DNA from: Myxococcus hansupus
GTDB lineage: Bacteria > Myxococcota > Myxococcia > Myxococcales > Myxococcaceae
Assembly: GCF_000280925.3 (NCBI RefSeq)
Contig: NZ_CP012109.1
Coordinates: 1,054,001 to 1,118,000 of the forward strand
Length of the DNA: 64,000 nucleotides
Reading direction: 5' to 3'
Shown: one piece after another, positions 11,579-20,456 of the stretch
Numbering within the stretch: the stretch's first letter is position 1
Layout of the letters: every line of letters begins with the position of its first letter
Translations under genes and position numbers: made by a program
Notes under the pieces: generated by a model
What the model was told of the DNA's origin: nothing
Database searches by the model: none
The model's input: the letters and a program-made list of their open reading frames with translations, nothing else

Positions 11579-14500
11579 GCCGGCTCCGGCGGCGGGCGCG
11601 GACGCCGGCGGACCCGGCGCGCCAGGCGGCCCATGAACAGGTAGACGACTGGCGTGGTGAACAACGTCAGGACCTGGGAGACGAGCAGCCCGCCCACGAT
11701 GCTGATGCCCAGGGGCTTGCGCAGCTCGGAGCCGGTGCCCTGGCCCAGCGCGAGCGGGATGCCGCCGAGCAGCGCCGCCAGGGTCGTCATCATGATGGGC
11801 CGAAAGCGCAGCAGGGCCGCCTGCCGGATGGCGGCGTGGGGCGTCAGCCGCTGATGGCGCTCCGCCTCCAGCGCGAAGTCGATCATCATGATGGCGTTCT
11901 TCTTCACGATGCCGATGAGCAGCACGACGCCGATGAGCGCGATGATGCTGAACTCGACGCGGACGAGCATCAGCGCCAGCAGGGCGCCCACGCCCGCCGA
12001 GGGCAGCGTGGAGAGGATGGTGACGGGGTGGATGTAGCTCTCGTAGAGCACGCCCAGGACGATGTAGACGGTGATGAGCGCGGCGAGGATGAGCAGCGGC
12101 TCGCTGGCCAGCGCCTGCTGGAACGACTGCGCGGTGCCCTGGAAGTCCGCGCGGATGCTGGGCGGCAGGCCCTGCTGTTGCTCGACCTCACGGATGGCCT
12201 TCACCGCCTGACCCAGCGAGACGCCCGGCGCGGTGTCGAATGACAGCGTCACCGCGGGGAACTGGTCCTGGTGGTTGACGGTCAGCGCGGCGGGCTGGAT
12301 GTCGGACCGGACGACGGCGGACAGGGGCACCGCGCCTCCGGCTTGCGGCCGCACGTAGAGCAGCTCCAGGGTGCTCGGCTCGCGCTGGAGCTCGGGCTTC
12401 ACCTCCAGGATGACGCGGTACTGGTTGAGCTGGGTGAAGAGGGTGGAGACCTGCCGCTGGCCGAAGGCGTCATAGAGCACGTCGTCCACGGCCTGGGGCT
12501 GCACGCCGACGCTCGCGGCGGCGTCCCGGTCGATGGTGAGCCGGAGCTGGAGGCCCCCGGGTTGCTGGTCGCTGACGACGTCCGTGAGCTCGGGGCGGGC
12601 CCTCATGGCCGCCAGCATGCGAGGGGCCCAGGCGGCGAGCTCGGCCGGACTGGCATCCTCCAGCGTGTACTGGAAGGGCGCCTGCGTCTGACGGGTCTCC
12701 ACGGTCAGGTCCTGCACGGGCTGGAGCGACGCCTGGATGCCGGTGACGGCGTCCAGCTTCGGCTTGAGCCGGGCGATGATGCCGGTGGCGTTCACCTTGC
12801 GCTGGCCATGCGGCTTGAGGGTGATGGAGAGTCGGCCGTTGTGGGTGGTGGGGTTCGTCCCGTCCGCGCCGATGAAGGACGCCACCGAGGCCACGTCGGC
12901 GTCCTGGAGCACCACCTCGGTCAGCGCCTGCTGCAACTGCATCATCCGGGAGAAGGAGACGTCGGGCGCCGCCTCGGTGATGCCCTGAATCAACCCCGTG
13001 TCCTGGGTGGGGAAGAAGCCCTTGGGGATGAAGTAGGCGAGCAGCGCGGTGAGCACGACGGTGGCCACCGTCACCCCGAGCGTCAGCGCCTGGTGGCGCA
13101 AGACGGTGTCGAGCCCCCGGCGATAGAGGTCGAGCAGTCCGTCGAAGAAGCGCTCCGAGGCGCGGTAGAAGCGCCCCGGGGCCTTGGACTTCCTGGCTTC
13201 GAGCAGGTGCGCGCACATCATCGCGGTGAGGGTGAGGGAGAGCACCGCGGAGACGGTGATGGCGATGGCCAGCGTCACCGCGAACTCGCGGAACAGCCGC
13301 CCGATGAGGCCCCCCATGAAGAGCAGGGGGATGAGCACCGCGATGAGCGAGACGGTCAGCGAGATGATGGTGAAACCAATCTGCCGAGAGCCCTCGAGCG
13401 CCGCGTCGAACGGGGACGCGCCCTCCTCGATGTGACGGGAGATGTTTTCAATCATCACGATGGCGTCATCGACCACGAACCCGGTGGCGATGGTGAGCGC
13501 CATCAGGGACAGGTTGTTGAGGCTGTAGCCGGCCAGGTACATGACGCCGAAGGTGCCCACCAACGAGAGCGGCACGGCGATGCCGGGGATGAGCGTGGCG
13601 CGCACCGAGCGCAGGAAGACGATGTTCACCGCGACGACCAGGAAGATGGTGAGGCCCAGCGTGAACTGGACGTCCGCCACCGACGCGCGCACCGTCTCCG
13701 TGCGGTCACTGAGGATGTGGACGCTCAGTCCCGGCGCGAGCGTGGGCGCCAGCCGCGGGAGCAGCGCCTTCACCCGGTCCGCCACCTGGATGACGTTGGC
13801 GCCCGGCTGTCGTTGGACGTTGAGGATGATGGCGCGCTGGGTGCCCGCCCAGCCCGCGAGCTGCGCGTTCTCCACGCCGTCAATGACGTCGCCCACCTCA
13901 CTCAACCGGAGGGGCGCGCCGTCGCGGTAGGCCAGCACCAGCGGCCGGTACGCGGCGGCGTCGAGGAGCTGGTCATCGGTCTGTAGGGCGTAGTCGAGCC
14001 GGGGCCCGTCGAGGTTTCCCTTGGGTTGGTTGACGTTGGCGGCGACCAGGGCGGCGCGCACGTCCTCCAGCGTCAAGCCCACGCCCGCGAGCGCCGCCGG
14101 GTCCACCTGGACGCGGACGGCCGGCTTCTGCGCGCCGCTGATGGCGACGAGCCCCACGCCGGGGACCTGGGACAGCCGCTGCGCGAGGATGGAGTCCGCC
14201 TGGTCGCTGACCTGATCCAACGGGAGCGAGTCGGACGTCACGGCCAGCACCAGCACGGGCGTGTCGGCGGGGTTCGTCTTGCTGTACGTCGGCGGGGCGG
14301 GCAGCAGCGGAGGCAGCAGGCTGGACGTGGCGTTGATGGCGGCCTGCACGTCCTGTTCGGCCGAGTCGATGCTCCGGTCCAGCTCGAACTGGAGCGTGAT
14401 TTGGGACGTGCCCAGGCTGGACACCGACGTCATCTGTGACAGCGACGGAATCTGTCCGAACTGGCGCTCCAGCGGGGTGGTGACGGTGGACGCCATCGTC

Positions 14501-14670
14501 TCCGCGCTCGCGCCGGGCAGCAGGGTGGAGACGACGATGGTGGGGTAGTCCACCTGGGGCAGCGCCGAGACGGGGAGCTGCGCATAGCCCACGAGCCCCG
14601 CCAGCAGCAGGCCCACCGTCAGCAACGTGGTGGCGACCGGGCGCCGGATGAAGGGCTCGGAGACGCTCAT
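11575..14670 (-). CDS. mdtB: RND multidrug efflux permease, MdtB-like
   Basis: 1031 residues. The N-terminal part (FIRRPVATTLLTVGLLLAGL, then LPVSALPQVDYPTIVV, then NVNQPKGNLDG) follows E. coli MdtB closely. TM4 carries the Asp pair (GFVVDDAIVMIENISRHIEEG) and TM10 the Lys (GIVKKNAIMMIDFALEAER). It overlaps both neighbours by four bases (ATGA), so adaptor, MdtB and MdtC are translationally coupled. The two permeases are diverged paralogues, as expected for an MdtBC heterotrimer. Confidence 0.93.
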   Translation of the reverse strand: MSVSEPFIRRPVATTLLTVGLLLAGLVGYAQLPVSALPQVDYPTIVVSTLLPGASAETMASTVTTPLERQFGQIPSLSQMTSVSSLGTSQITLQFELDRSIDSAEQDVQAAINATSSLLPPLLPAPPTYSKTNPADTPVLVLAVTSDSLPLDQVSDQADSILAQRLSQVPGVGLVAISGAQKPAVRVQVDPAALAGVGLTLEDVRAALVAANVNQPKGNLDGPRLDYALQTDDQLLDAAAYRPLVLAYRDGAPLRLSEVGDVIDGVENAQLAGWAGTQRAIILNVQRQPGANVIQVADRVKALLPRLAPTLAPGLSVHILSDRTETVRASVADVQFTLGLTIFLVVAVNIVFLRSVRATLIPGIAVPLSLVGTFGVMYLAGYSLNNLSLMALTIATGFVVDDAIVMIENISRHIEEGASPFDAALEGSRQIGFTIISLTVSLIAVLIPLLFMGGLIGRLFREFAVTLAIAITVSAVLSLTLTAMMCAHLLEARKSKAPGRFYRASERFFDGLLDLYRRGLDTVLRHQALTLGVTVATVVLTALLAYFIPKGFFPTQDTGLIQGITEAAPDVSFSRMMQLQQALTEVVLQDADVASVASFIGADGTNPTTHNGRLSITLKPHGQRKVNATGIIARLKPKLDAVTGIQASLQPVQDLTVETRQTQAPFQYTLEDASPAELAAWAPRMLAAMRARPELTDVVSDQQPGGLQLRLTIDRDAAASVGVQPQAVDDVLYDAFGQRQVSTLFTQLNQYRVILEVKPELQREPSTLELLYVRPQAGGAVPLSAVVRSDIQPAALTVNHQDQFPAVTLSFDTAPGVSLGQAVKAIREVEQQQGLPPSIRADFQGTAQSFQQALASEPLLILAALITVYIVLGVLYESYIHPVTILSTLPSAGVGALLALMLVRVEFSIIALIGVVLLIGIVKKNAIMMIDFALEAERHQRLTPHAAIRQAALLRFRPIMMTTLAALLGGIPLALGQGTGSELRKPLGISIVGGLLVSQVLTLFTTPVVYLFMGRLARRVRRRPRPPPEPA

Positions 14671-15788
14671 GGCCCGTGCCCCTTCCGGGGGGCGACCTTG
14701 CTGCCGGGGTGGAGCTGGTTCTGCCCTTCCGTGATGACCTGCTCACCGGCGTTGAGCCCCTTGTCGATGAGCGCCAGGGGGCCCTGGAGCAGGCCCACCG
14801 TCACCGGCCGGGGCTGCACCGTGTGGTCCTGGCCCATGACGTAGACGAAGGTGCCGTCGGGACCGCGTTGCAACGCCTGCGCGGGCACCGTCAGCGCGCC
14901 CTGGCGCGTCTCCAGGAGGAGGCGGGCCTTGACGAAGGCGTTGGGCCAGAGGCCGTGGTCGGGGTTGGCCAGGACGGCCTTGAGCCGGAGCGTGGACGTG
15001 GCGGGGTTGATGATGTTGTCGATGACGGTGAGCGTTCCGCGCCCCAGCTCGGTGCCGCCGTCGCGGCTGAGGACGATGACCTCCAGCGGATGCTGGCGCT
15101 GCTGCCGGGCGATGTCGGCGAGCCGCTCCTGGGGGACGGAGATGAAGACGGCGATGGGGTCGAGCTGCGTCACCACGACGATGCCCGTGGTGTCGGACGT
15201 CGAGACGAGGTTGCCCGGGTCGACCATCCGGATGCCGGTCACCCCGTCGAGCGGTGAGACGATGCGCGCATACTCCAGGTTGAGCCGGGCCGCGGCGATG
15301 GCCGCCTCGTCCGCGCGGACCAGCGCCGCGCCCTGGTCCGCCAGGCCCTGCTGGTCGTCCGCCTGCTGCTGGGGGATGAGCCTGCGCTCGGCGAGGTACT
15401 GGTAGCGCTTCAGGTCCTTGGTGTTGGTGGCGAGCTGGGCCTTGTCCCGGGCCAGCGCGGCCTCGGCCTGCCGCAACTGGATGAGGAAGGGCCGGGGGTC
15501 TATCTGCGCGAGCGCCTCCCCTCGGCGCACCGGCTGGCCCTCGCGGAAGAAGACCTCCTGCATGCGTCCGTTGACCTGGGTGCGCACCGTCACCGTCTTG
15601 AAGGCCACCACGGTGCCCAGTCCGTCCAGATAGATGGGCACGTCGCGCTGCTGGGCCGGGGCCACGTCCACGGGGATGGTGCGTTCTCCCGGCGGCGGGT
15701 GCCGCGCGCCAGCGGCCTCGTGCGGCTTCGAGCACGTCGCGGTGGCGGCGAGGAGGAGCAGCGCGCAGAGGCCCGAGCGGATGCGCAT
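14667..15788 (-). CDS. mdtA: RND periplasmic adaptor lipoprotein, MdtA-like
   Basis: 373 residues. The signal peptide ends in a lipobox (LLLLAATATC, Cys19), so the protein is likely lipid-anchored, unlike E. coli MdtA, which has an uncleaved anchor. The order is biotinyl-lipoyl half-motif (TVTVRTQVNGRMQEVFFREG), a coiled-coil hairpin (about residues 90-160), the second lipoyl half (ARIVSPLDGVTGIRMVDPG) and a beta-barrel domain. This is the usual membrane-fusion-protein order linking the inner-membrane pump to the outer-membrane channel. It starts 8 bases after the outer-membrane factor stop. Confidence 0.92.
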   Translation of the reverse strand: MRIRSGLCALLLLAATATCSKPHEAAGARHPPPGERTIPVDVAPAQQRDVPIYLDGLGTVVAFKTVTVRTQVNGRMQEVFFREGQPVRRGEALAQIDPRPFLIQLRQAEAALARDKAQLATNTKDLKRYQYLAERRLIPQQQADDQQGLADQGAALVRADEAAIAAARLNLEYARIVSPLDGVTGIRMVDPGNLVSTSDTTGIVVVTQLDPIAVFISVPQERLADIARQQRQHPLEVIVLSRDGGTELGRGTLTVIDNIINPATSTLRLKAVLANPDHGLWPNAFVKARLLLETRQGALTVPAQALQRGPDGTFVYVMGQDHTVQPRPVTVGLLQGPLALIDKGLNAGEQVITEGQNQLHPGSKVAPRKGHGP

Positions 15789-15795
15789 GGTCGCC

Positions 15796-17175
15796 TCACC
15801 CGTGTCCGAGCGCGAAGAGGAGCTGGGCGCGGGCGATGAAGAGCTGCCCCTGGGCCTGGACCCATTGGGCCTCGGCGTTGCTGAGCGCCACCTGCGCATC
15901 CCCCAGCTCGATGCCGCTGCCCACGCCCATCGAATAGCGGCCCTGGGCCAGGCGCAGCCGCTCCCGGGCATTGAGGACCGCGTCCTGCTGCGCGCGCAGG
16001 GTCGCCTTGGCGGCCAGAATCGCCAGCCGCGCCTGTTCGAGCTCGAAGCGGACCTGGAGGTGCTCCTGGTCGAACTGGGCCTCGAGCTGCGAGGCCGTCG
16101 CCGAGGCACCCTGGACCTGGGCGCGCGTCAGCCCCCCTTGGAAGACCTGCCAGCTCAGTGACACGCCCGCGGCCACGTTCCAGCCCAGGTCCTTCACCGT
16201 GATGCCTCCGGTGGTGGCGCTCACGCTGCCGGCGAGCGTCGGCGCGTAGGCCCCTTGAATGGCGCGCACCGTGAGGTGCTGGGCGTCCACCTGCCGTCGC
16301 AGCGCGGCGAGCTCGGGGCGGCGGGCCAACGCCTCCGCCTCGAGTGTTTCGACGGGCGCGTCCTCACCTTCGACGGCGTCGAAGACCGGCGGCGTCACGT
16401 CGTAGTCGAGCCCGCGTTTCCAGCCGACGGCCAGACTGAGCTGCGCCTTGGCCGTGAGGTACGCGTTCTCGGCGGCGATGAGCTGGGCCTTCGCGGTGGC
16501 GACGTTGGCCCTCGCCTGGGCCAGGTCGATTTCCGGCGCGGTCCCCGCCTGGACGAAGCCCTCCGTCTGCAGGAGGTGGCGTTGGAAGTTCCGCAGCGTC
16601 TCCTGAGCCACGCCCACCAGCGACTTGTCCGTCCACGCGGCGAAGTAGGCGCTGCGGACGGACAGCGCCACCTGGCTCGCGACGGTGCGTTCGCTCTCTT
16701 TCTGGGCATCGGTCCGGACCTTCGCCGCACGCCAGCGGTCCGCCGTCTGGTCGAAGTCCCAGATGAGTTGGTTCACCGTGGCGCCTCCGTTGAAGAAGTT
16801 GAAGGTCTTCCAGCTCGCCGTGGCGGAGGGCGAGGGGCGCGTCACGCTGGGCGGCAGCATGCCAGGGCGCTGGAAGAAGTTGGCCGTCGTGCGCTCGTAG
16901 CTGGCGCTCAGCGAGGCCTGGGGAAGCAAGGGGGCTCGCGCCTCCGCGGCGGCGGCCCGCGCCACCTCGGTGGCGGACCGTGCCTGGCGGAGCTGGGGTT
17001 GCCGCTCTCTCGCGGTGCGCAGCGCCTCTTCCAGCGTGACGGACGGGGAGGTCTGCTGACCGCTCGCGAGCGGTGCCAGGAGAAGGGCCGACAACAGCAC
17101 TGGCCCCAATCCCACCCGTAGCGCCATGCGCTGGGTGGCAGGCCAGCGCGCGCGTGCTGCCCTGTGCGTTGGCAT
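15796..17175 (-). CDS. TolC-family outer-membrane efflux channel
   Basis: 459 residues with a long signal peptide (ALRVGLGPVLLSALLLAPLASG). Two repeats of the outer-membrane efflux protein domain follow: SVTLEEALRTARERQPQLRQARSA opens the first and AEALARRPELAALRRQVDAQ the second, each followed by Ala-rich helices. It is the first gene of the efflux operon, so all four parts of the tripartite pump are encoded together. ATG 17175 is chosen because an AGGGGGATG Shine-Dalgarno stands just upstream. A later ATG at 17130 would still leave a signal peptide. Confidence 0.9.
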   Translation of the reverse strand: MPTHRAARARWPATQRMALRVGLGPVLLSALLLAPLASGQQTSPSVTLEEALRTARERQPQLRQARSATEVARAAAAEARAPLLPQASLSASYERTTANFFQRPGMLPPSVTRPSPSATASWKTFNFFNGGATVNQLIWDFDQTADRWRAAKVRTDAQKESERTVASQVALSVRSAYFAAWTDKSLVGVAQETLRNFQRHLLQTEGFVQAGTAPEIDLAQARANVATAKAQLIAAENAYLTAKAQLSLAVGWKRGLDYDVTPPVFDAVEGEDAPVETLEAEALARRPELAALRRQVDAQHLTVRAIQGAYAPTLAGSVSATTGGITVKDLGWNVAAGVSLSWQVFQGGLTRAQVQGASATASQLEAQFDQEHLQVRFELEQARLAILAAKATLRAQQDAVLNARERLRLAQGRYSMGVGSGIELGDAQVALSNAEAQWVQAQGQLFIARAQLLFALGHG

Positions 17176-17305
17176 GGCATCCCCCTGCATGGCCGGAAGG
17201 GCGTTGCTAGGAAGAAACGCGGCAGCCCGCAATGTCCCGGCGTCGAGGGGCTTCGTCGCGTGCCGTTCGTTCCGGCGCCTGCCAGGCCCACGCGCCGGCA
17301 CGGGT

Positions 17306-17374
17306 GTCTCGTCCGAGACTTTCCATCACGCGAAGGGATTCAAAGGATTCATTCGGGAGCCACGCGTGCTCCCG
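17306..17374. promoter_or_regulatory. Palindromes and direct repeats in the mdt-operon/DUF6600 intergenic region
   Basis: The 210-bp gap between the efflux operon and the divergent gene at 17386 holds three small ordered elements. They are an inverted repeat GTCTCG-2-CGAGAC (17306-17319), two direct GGATTCA repeats 9 bp apart (17336-17342, 17345-17351) and a 7-bp-arm hairpin CGGGAGC/GCTCCCG (17354-17374). The hairpin sits directly before the GTGAGG ribosome-binding site. They look like operator and leader sites, but no regulator gene lies next to them. Confidence 0.4.
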
Positions 17375-17385
17375 GGTGAGGCGTC

Positions 17386-18648
17386 ATGAGAGGCCGGTTC
17401 TTCGTCGTGGTGGTGATGTCGCTGTTCGCTGCGCGGGCGGGGGCCCAGTCGTTGGCTCCGCCGGAGTACTCGCAGCCGCCGCCCGTGGAGTACTCGGTGC
17501 AGGAGCCGGTGACTTCACCCACGCTGAGCGACTTCCAGCAGGCGCTCGACCCCTATGGCGAGTGGGTGCAGACGCCTGACTATGGCCTCGTCTGGGTGCC
17601 CAGCGACACGCCGCAGGGGTGGCGGCCGTATACGGACGGGCGCTGGGCCTATACCGACCAGGGATGGACGTTTGTCTCCAACGCCAGTTGGGGATGGGCG
17701 CCGTTCCACTACGGCCGCTGGGCGGTGGTCCAGCCCTATGGCTGGACATGGATTCCAGGCTACGACTGGGCGCCCGCCTGGGTGACGTGGCGGTATGGCG
17801 GGGACTACATCGCCTGGGCGCCGCTGGGGCCCCTGTCGGTGGGCATCGACTACTACTCGGAGCCCACGATGTGGAACGCGGTGCTGGCGCCGGACTTCCT
17901 CGACCCGCTGGCGCCCTCGGTGTTCATCCCCTCCGTTCAACTGAACCTCGTGCTGAACCGGACGTACTTCGCGGGCGTGCCTCGGCGAGGCGTCTACTTC
18001 TCGCCGCCTCCTCAGCGTGTGGCGCAACTGACGGGGCGGCCCGTCACGCGAGTGCCCGTCGCGAGCGTCGTCCCCCGGAACCCCTGGTCGGGTGGACACC
18101 TGGGACAACCCGCGAGACCGCCGCCCGCCGCGACGCCTCGGCCCTACGGTGGGAGTGGCACGCCCCGTCCGGGACATCCCAACGAGGTCGTCCCCGCTCC
18201 CGCGCATCCCGCCGCGCGACCGCCTGGGTCCACGCCCGCGCGTCCCGCGGCACCGGCTCCCATGGCGCCGCGTGAAGCGCGTCCCGCGACACCAGCCCCC
18301 GTGGTGCCACGTGAATCACAGCCCGCGCGTCCCGCGGCACCGGCTCCCGTGGTGCCACGTGAAGCACCTCCAGAGCGCACGGTGATACCCCCGCCCATGG
18401 CGCCGCGCGAAGCACCGCCAGAGCGCTCCGTGGCACCGCCTCCCAGGGAGCCGCTCGAGCCCGCGCCAATGCCCGAGACGTCACGCCCGGAGCGCTCCGT
18501 GGCACCGCCTCCCAGGGAGCCGCTCGAGCCCGCGCCAATGCCCGAGACGTCACGCCCGGCCCGCCCGAGCGAGCCTCCGCCCGCGCCGCATCCTGAGCCC
18601 ATGCACCCCGAGCACATGCCGGCACCCTCACCGCATCCGCACCGGTGA
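17386..18648 (+). CDS. Secreted Trp-rich protein with Pro-rich repetitive tail (DUF6600-like)
   Basis: 420 residues. A signal peptide (MRGRFFVVVVMSLFAARAGA) precedes a Trp/Tyr-rich domain with repeated W-x-Y-G-x-W strands (YGEWVQTPDYGLVWVP, GRWAYTDQGWTF, WGWAPFHYGRWAVV, YGWTWIPGYDWAPAWVTW). This pattern is typical of the YXWGXW/DUF6600 proteins. From about residue 235 the protein becomes a low-complexity Pro/Ala/Arg/Glu tail built of PREAxPxR-type repeats. A 23-residue unit (ERSVAPPPREPLEPAPMPETSRP) is encoded by two consecutive 69-bp copies. It is probably an envelope protein with an extended periplasmic or surface tail. Function unknown. Confidence 0.85.
   Translation: MRGRFFVVVVMSLFAARAGAQSLAPPEYSQPPPVEYSVQEPVTSPTLSDFQQALDPYGEWVQTPDYGLVWVPSDTPQGWRPYTDGRWAYTDQGWTFVSNASWGWAPFHYGRWAVVQPYGWTWIPGYDWAPAWVTWRYGGDYIAWAPLGPLSVGIDYYSEPTMWNAVLAPDFLDPLAPSVFIPSVQLNLVLNRTYFAGVPRRGVYFSPPPQRVAQLTGRPVTRVPVASVVPRNPWSGGHLGQPARPPPAATPRPYGGSGTPRPGHPNEVVPAPAHPAARPPGSTPARPAAPAPMAPREARPATPAPVVPRESQPARPAAPAPVVPREAPPERTVIPPPMAPREAPPERSVAPPPREPLEPAPMPETSRPERSVAPPPREPLEPAPMPETSRPARPSEPPPAPHPEPMHPEHMPAPSPHPHR
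18421..18558 (+). repeat. Two consecutive copies of a 69-bp in-frame repeat
   Basis: Bases 18421-18489 and 18490-18558 are the same 69-bp unit in the Pro-rich tail of the DUF6600-like gene, starting gagcgctccgtggcaccgcc. The lack of silent differences points to a recent duplication or ongoing homogenisation. The length is a multiple of three, so the frame is kept. Confidence 0.9.
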
Positions 18649-18754
18649 GTCCGTGACGGCGGGTGAGTGCGTTACCGGAACGGCGCGAGTCGCGGGCGGT
18701 GCCACGCGCCCGAATTGTTCCCGTCCACGATGGGGCCCGGGGCAGGATGCGCCC

Positions 18755-19117
18755 ATGTCCGAGACCAAGCGTTACGAGGGTGGTTGCCACTGTGGTCAGG
18801 TTCGTTACGACGTGAGCCTGGACCTGTCGCAGCCCCTGGTGTCCTGTAACTGTTCCATCTGCATCAAGACGGGGATGTTGCTGGGCTTCGTGCCGGAGGC
18901 GTTGTTCAACCTCCGCTCGGGCGCGGAGCGCATCACCGACTACCAGTTCGGCAAGAAGTCGATCCACCACCTGTTCTGCGCCACGTGCGGCGTGCGCTCG
19001 TTCGGCAAGGGGACGACGCCGGACGGCAAGGAGATGCGCGCCATCAACGTCCGCTGCCTGGATGGCATCGAGCTGGACGGGCTGCCGGTGATGAAGGTGG
19101 ACGGCAAGAGCTTCTAG
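18755..19117 (+). CDS. GFA-family (CENP-V/GFA domain) zinc protein
   Basis: 120 residues, a full single GFA domain. The seven zinc-binding cysteines are in place: GGCHCGQVRY (C11, C13), CNCSIC (C31, C33, C36) and CATCGVRSFG (C75, C78). The family is named from glutathione-dependent formaldehyde-activating enzyme, but most members have no proven substrate and that activity should not be assumed. ATG 18755 is preceded by an AGGATG ribosome-binding site. The stop is 13 bases from the stop of the convergent kinase. Confidence 0.9.
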   Translation: MSETKRYEGGCHCGQVRYDVSLDLSQPLVSCNCSICIKTGMLLGFVPEALFNLRSGAERITDYQFGKKSIHHLFCATCGVRSFGKGTTPDGKEMRAINVRCLDGIELDGLPVMKVDGKSF

Positions 19118-19130
19118 TCTCGCCGTGGGC

Positions 19131-20339
19131 CTACTTGCCTCCGTCCCCCTGGCCTCCTGGGCCGCGGGGCGGAGGCCGCTTCACGGGCGCGGCTTCCTGC
19201 GACGTCGCCGTGCGCGCGGGCTTCGCGGGCGCGGGCTTCACGCCCGGCGCGGCGGCCGGTGGACGGGCCGCGGCGGGCGGACGCGCCTGCGCGGAGGGAA
19301 CGGGCGACGCCGCGGGGGAAGAGCCCCCCGGGGTGCGTGCGGGCTTCGCGGCATGGGCGCGGGCCGCCTGCCTCAGGTCGAAGTTGATGACCGTGGGCTC
19401 GGTGGCGAAGCGGTCTTCCTCCAGCTCCTCCGCGTACATGTCCCGCATGAAGGCCGCCAGGTGGGCCGGGGTCGCGGGCAGCTTCTCCGAGAGGAGGAAC
19501 TCCTCCAGCGCGAGCTGCAGCTCGCCCGCCGTGGAGAAGCGCTCGTCACGCTTGCGCGCCAGCGCCTTGAAGACGATGGCGTCCAGCGCCTTGGGAATCT
19601 CCGGCACCACCTCCGACGGCGGGACAATCTTGGTCCCCACCACCGCCTTGAGCGTGGCCAGCTCCGTCTCGCGCTTGAACAGGCGCTGCTGCGTCAGCAG
19701 CTCGTAGAACACCGTGCCCAGGCCGAACACGTCCGAGCGCGAATCCAGCGGCTCGCCCCGGGCCTGCTCCGGGGACATGTACGCGTGCTTGCCCTTGATG
19801 GTGCCGACAATCGTCTGGGAGAGCTTCCCGGACGCCTTGGCCACGCCGAAGTCGATGAGCTTCACGCCGCCGTTGAAGCCCACCAGCACGTTCTGCGGAG
19901 ACACGTCCCGGTGGATCAGCGCCAGCTTCCGGCCAGACGGGCTGCGCGCGTTGTGGGCCGCGTCCAGGCCCGCGGCGGCGTCCGCGATGATGCGGCACTT
20001 GAGCCCCAGGGGAATGGTGATGCCCCGCTGTTGGGCCCGGGCGCCCAGCGGGCCCACGGCCTCGCCATGCACGTACTCCATGGCGATGAAGTACTGCCCG
20101 TCCACGTCCCCCAGGTCGTAGATCTGCGCGATGTTGGGGTGGTTGAGGTGCGCGGCGATGCGCCCCTCGTCCAGGAACATGTCGATGAACTCGTCGTCCT
20201 CGGACAGGTGGGGCAACAGCCGCTTCACCACCAGCAGCTTCTGGAAGCCCACCGGCCCCTTCTGCCGGGCGAGATAGACGGCGCCCATGCCACCAATGGC
20301 GAGTTTCCGAAGCAGCTCGTAGCGGCCGAATGTTTCCAC
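19131..20339 (-). CDS. Eukaryotic-like serine/threonine protein kinase, soluble
   Basis: 402 residues from GTG 20339 (GTG 20375 is an in-frame alternative). The kinase domain is complete: Gly-loop LAIGGMGAVYLAR, Lys39 in LVVKRLL, HRDVSPQN (catalytic Asp about 145), DFGVAK (about 163) and SPEQARGE. The HRDVSPQN loop is typical of myxobacterial kinases. After about residue 300 there is only a Pro/Ala-rich low-complexity tail, with no membrane segment, PASTA, TPR or other sensor domain. Substrates are probably set by partners. The divergent or neighbouring genes give no clue to the target. Confidence 0.93.
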   Translation of the reverse strand: METFGRYELLRKLAIGGMGAVYLARQKGPVGFQKLLVVKRLLPHLSEDDEFIDMFLDEGRIAAHLNHPNIAQIYDLGDVDGQYFIAMEYVHGEAVGPLGARAQQRGITIPLGLKCRIIADAAAGLDAAHNARSPSGRKLALIHRDVSPQNVLVGFNGGVKLIDFGVAKASGKLSQTIVGTIKGKHAYMSPEQARGEPLDSRSDVFGLGTVFYELLTQQRLFKRETELATLKAVVGTKIVPPSEVVPEIPKALDAIVFKALARKRDERFSTAGELQLALEEFLLSEKLPATPAHLAAFMRDMYAEELEEDRFATEPTVINFDLRQAARAHAAKPARTPGGSSPAASPVPSAQARPPAAARPPAAAPGVKPAPAKPARTATSQEAAPVKRPPPRGPGGQGDGGK

Positions 20340-20456
20340 GACACCCGGCACGATACCCGCGCGAGGCGGGGGCACGGAAGTCCGGGGCGCATCATTTCCC
20401 CTGACACCTGGACTTCCATGCCTTCCCCGGGGTGGCCCGGACCTCCCGCCCGTGGG

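Noticed and set aside
9821-11644. Plus-strand frame of 607 codons opposite mdtC
   Set aside because: Antisense composition artefact; the minus strand matches MdtC along its whole length.
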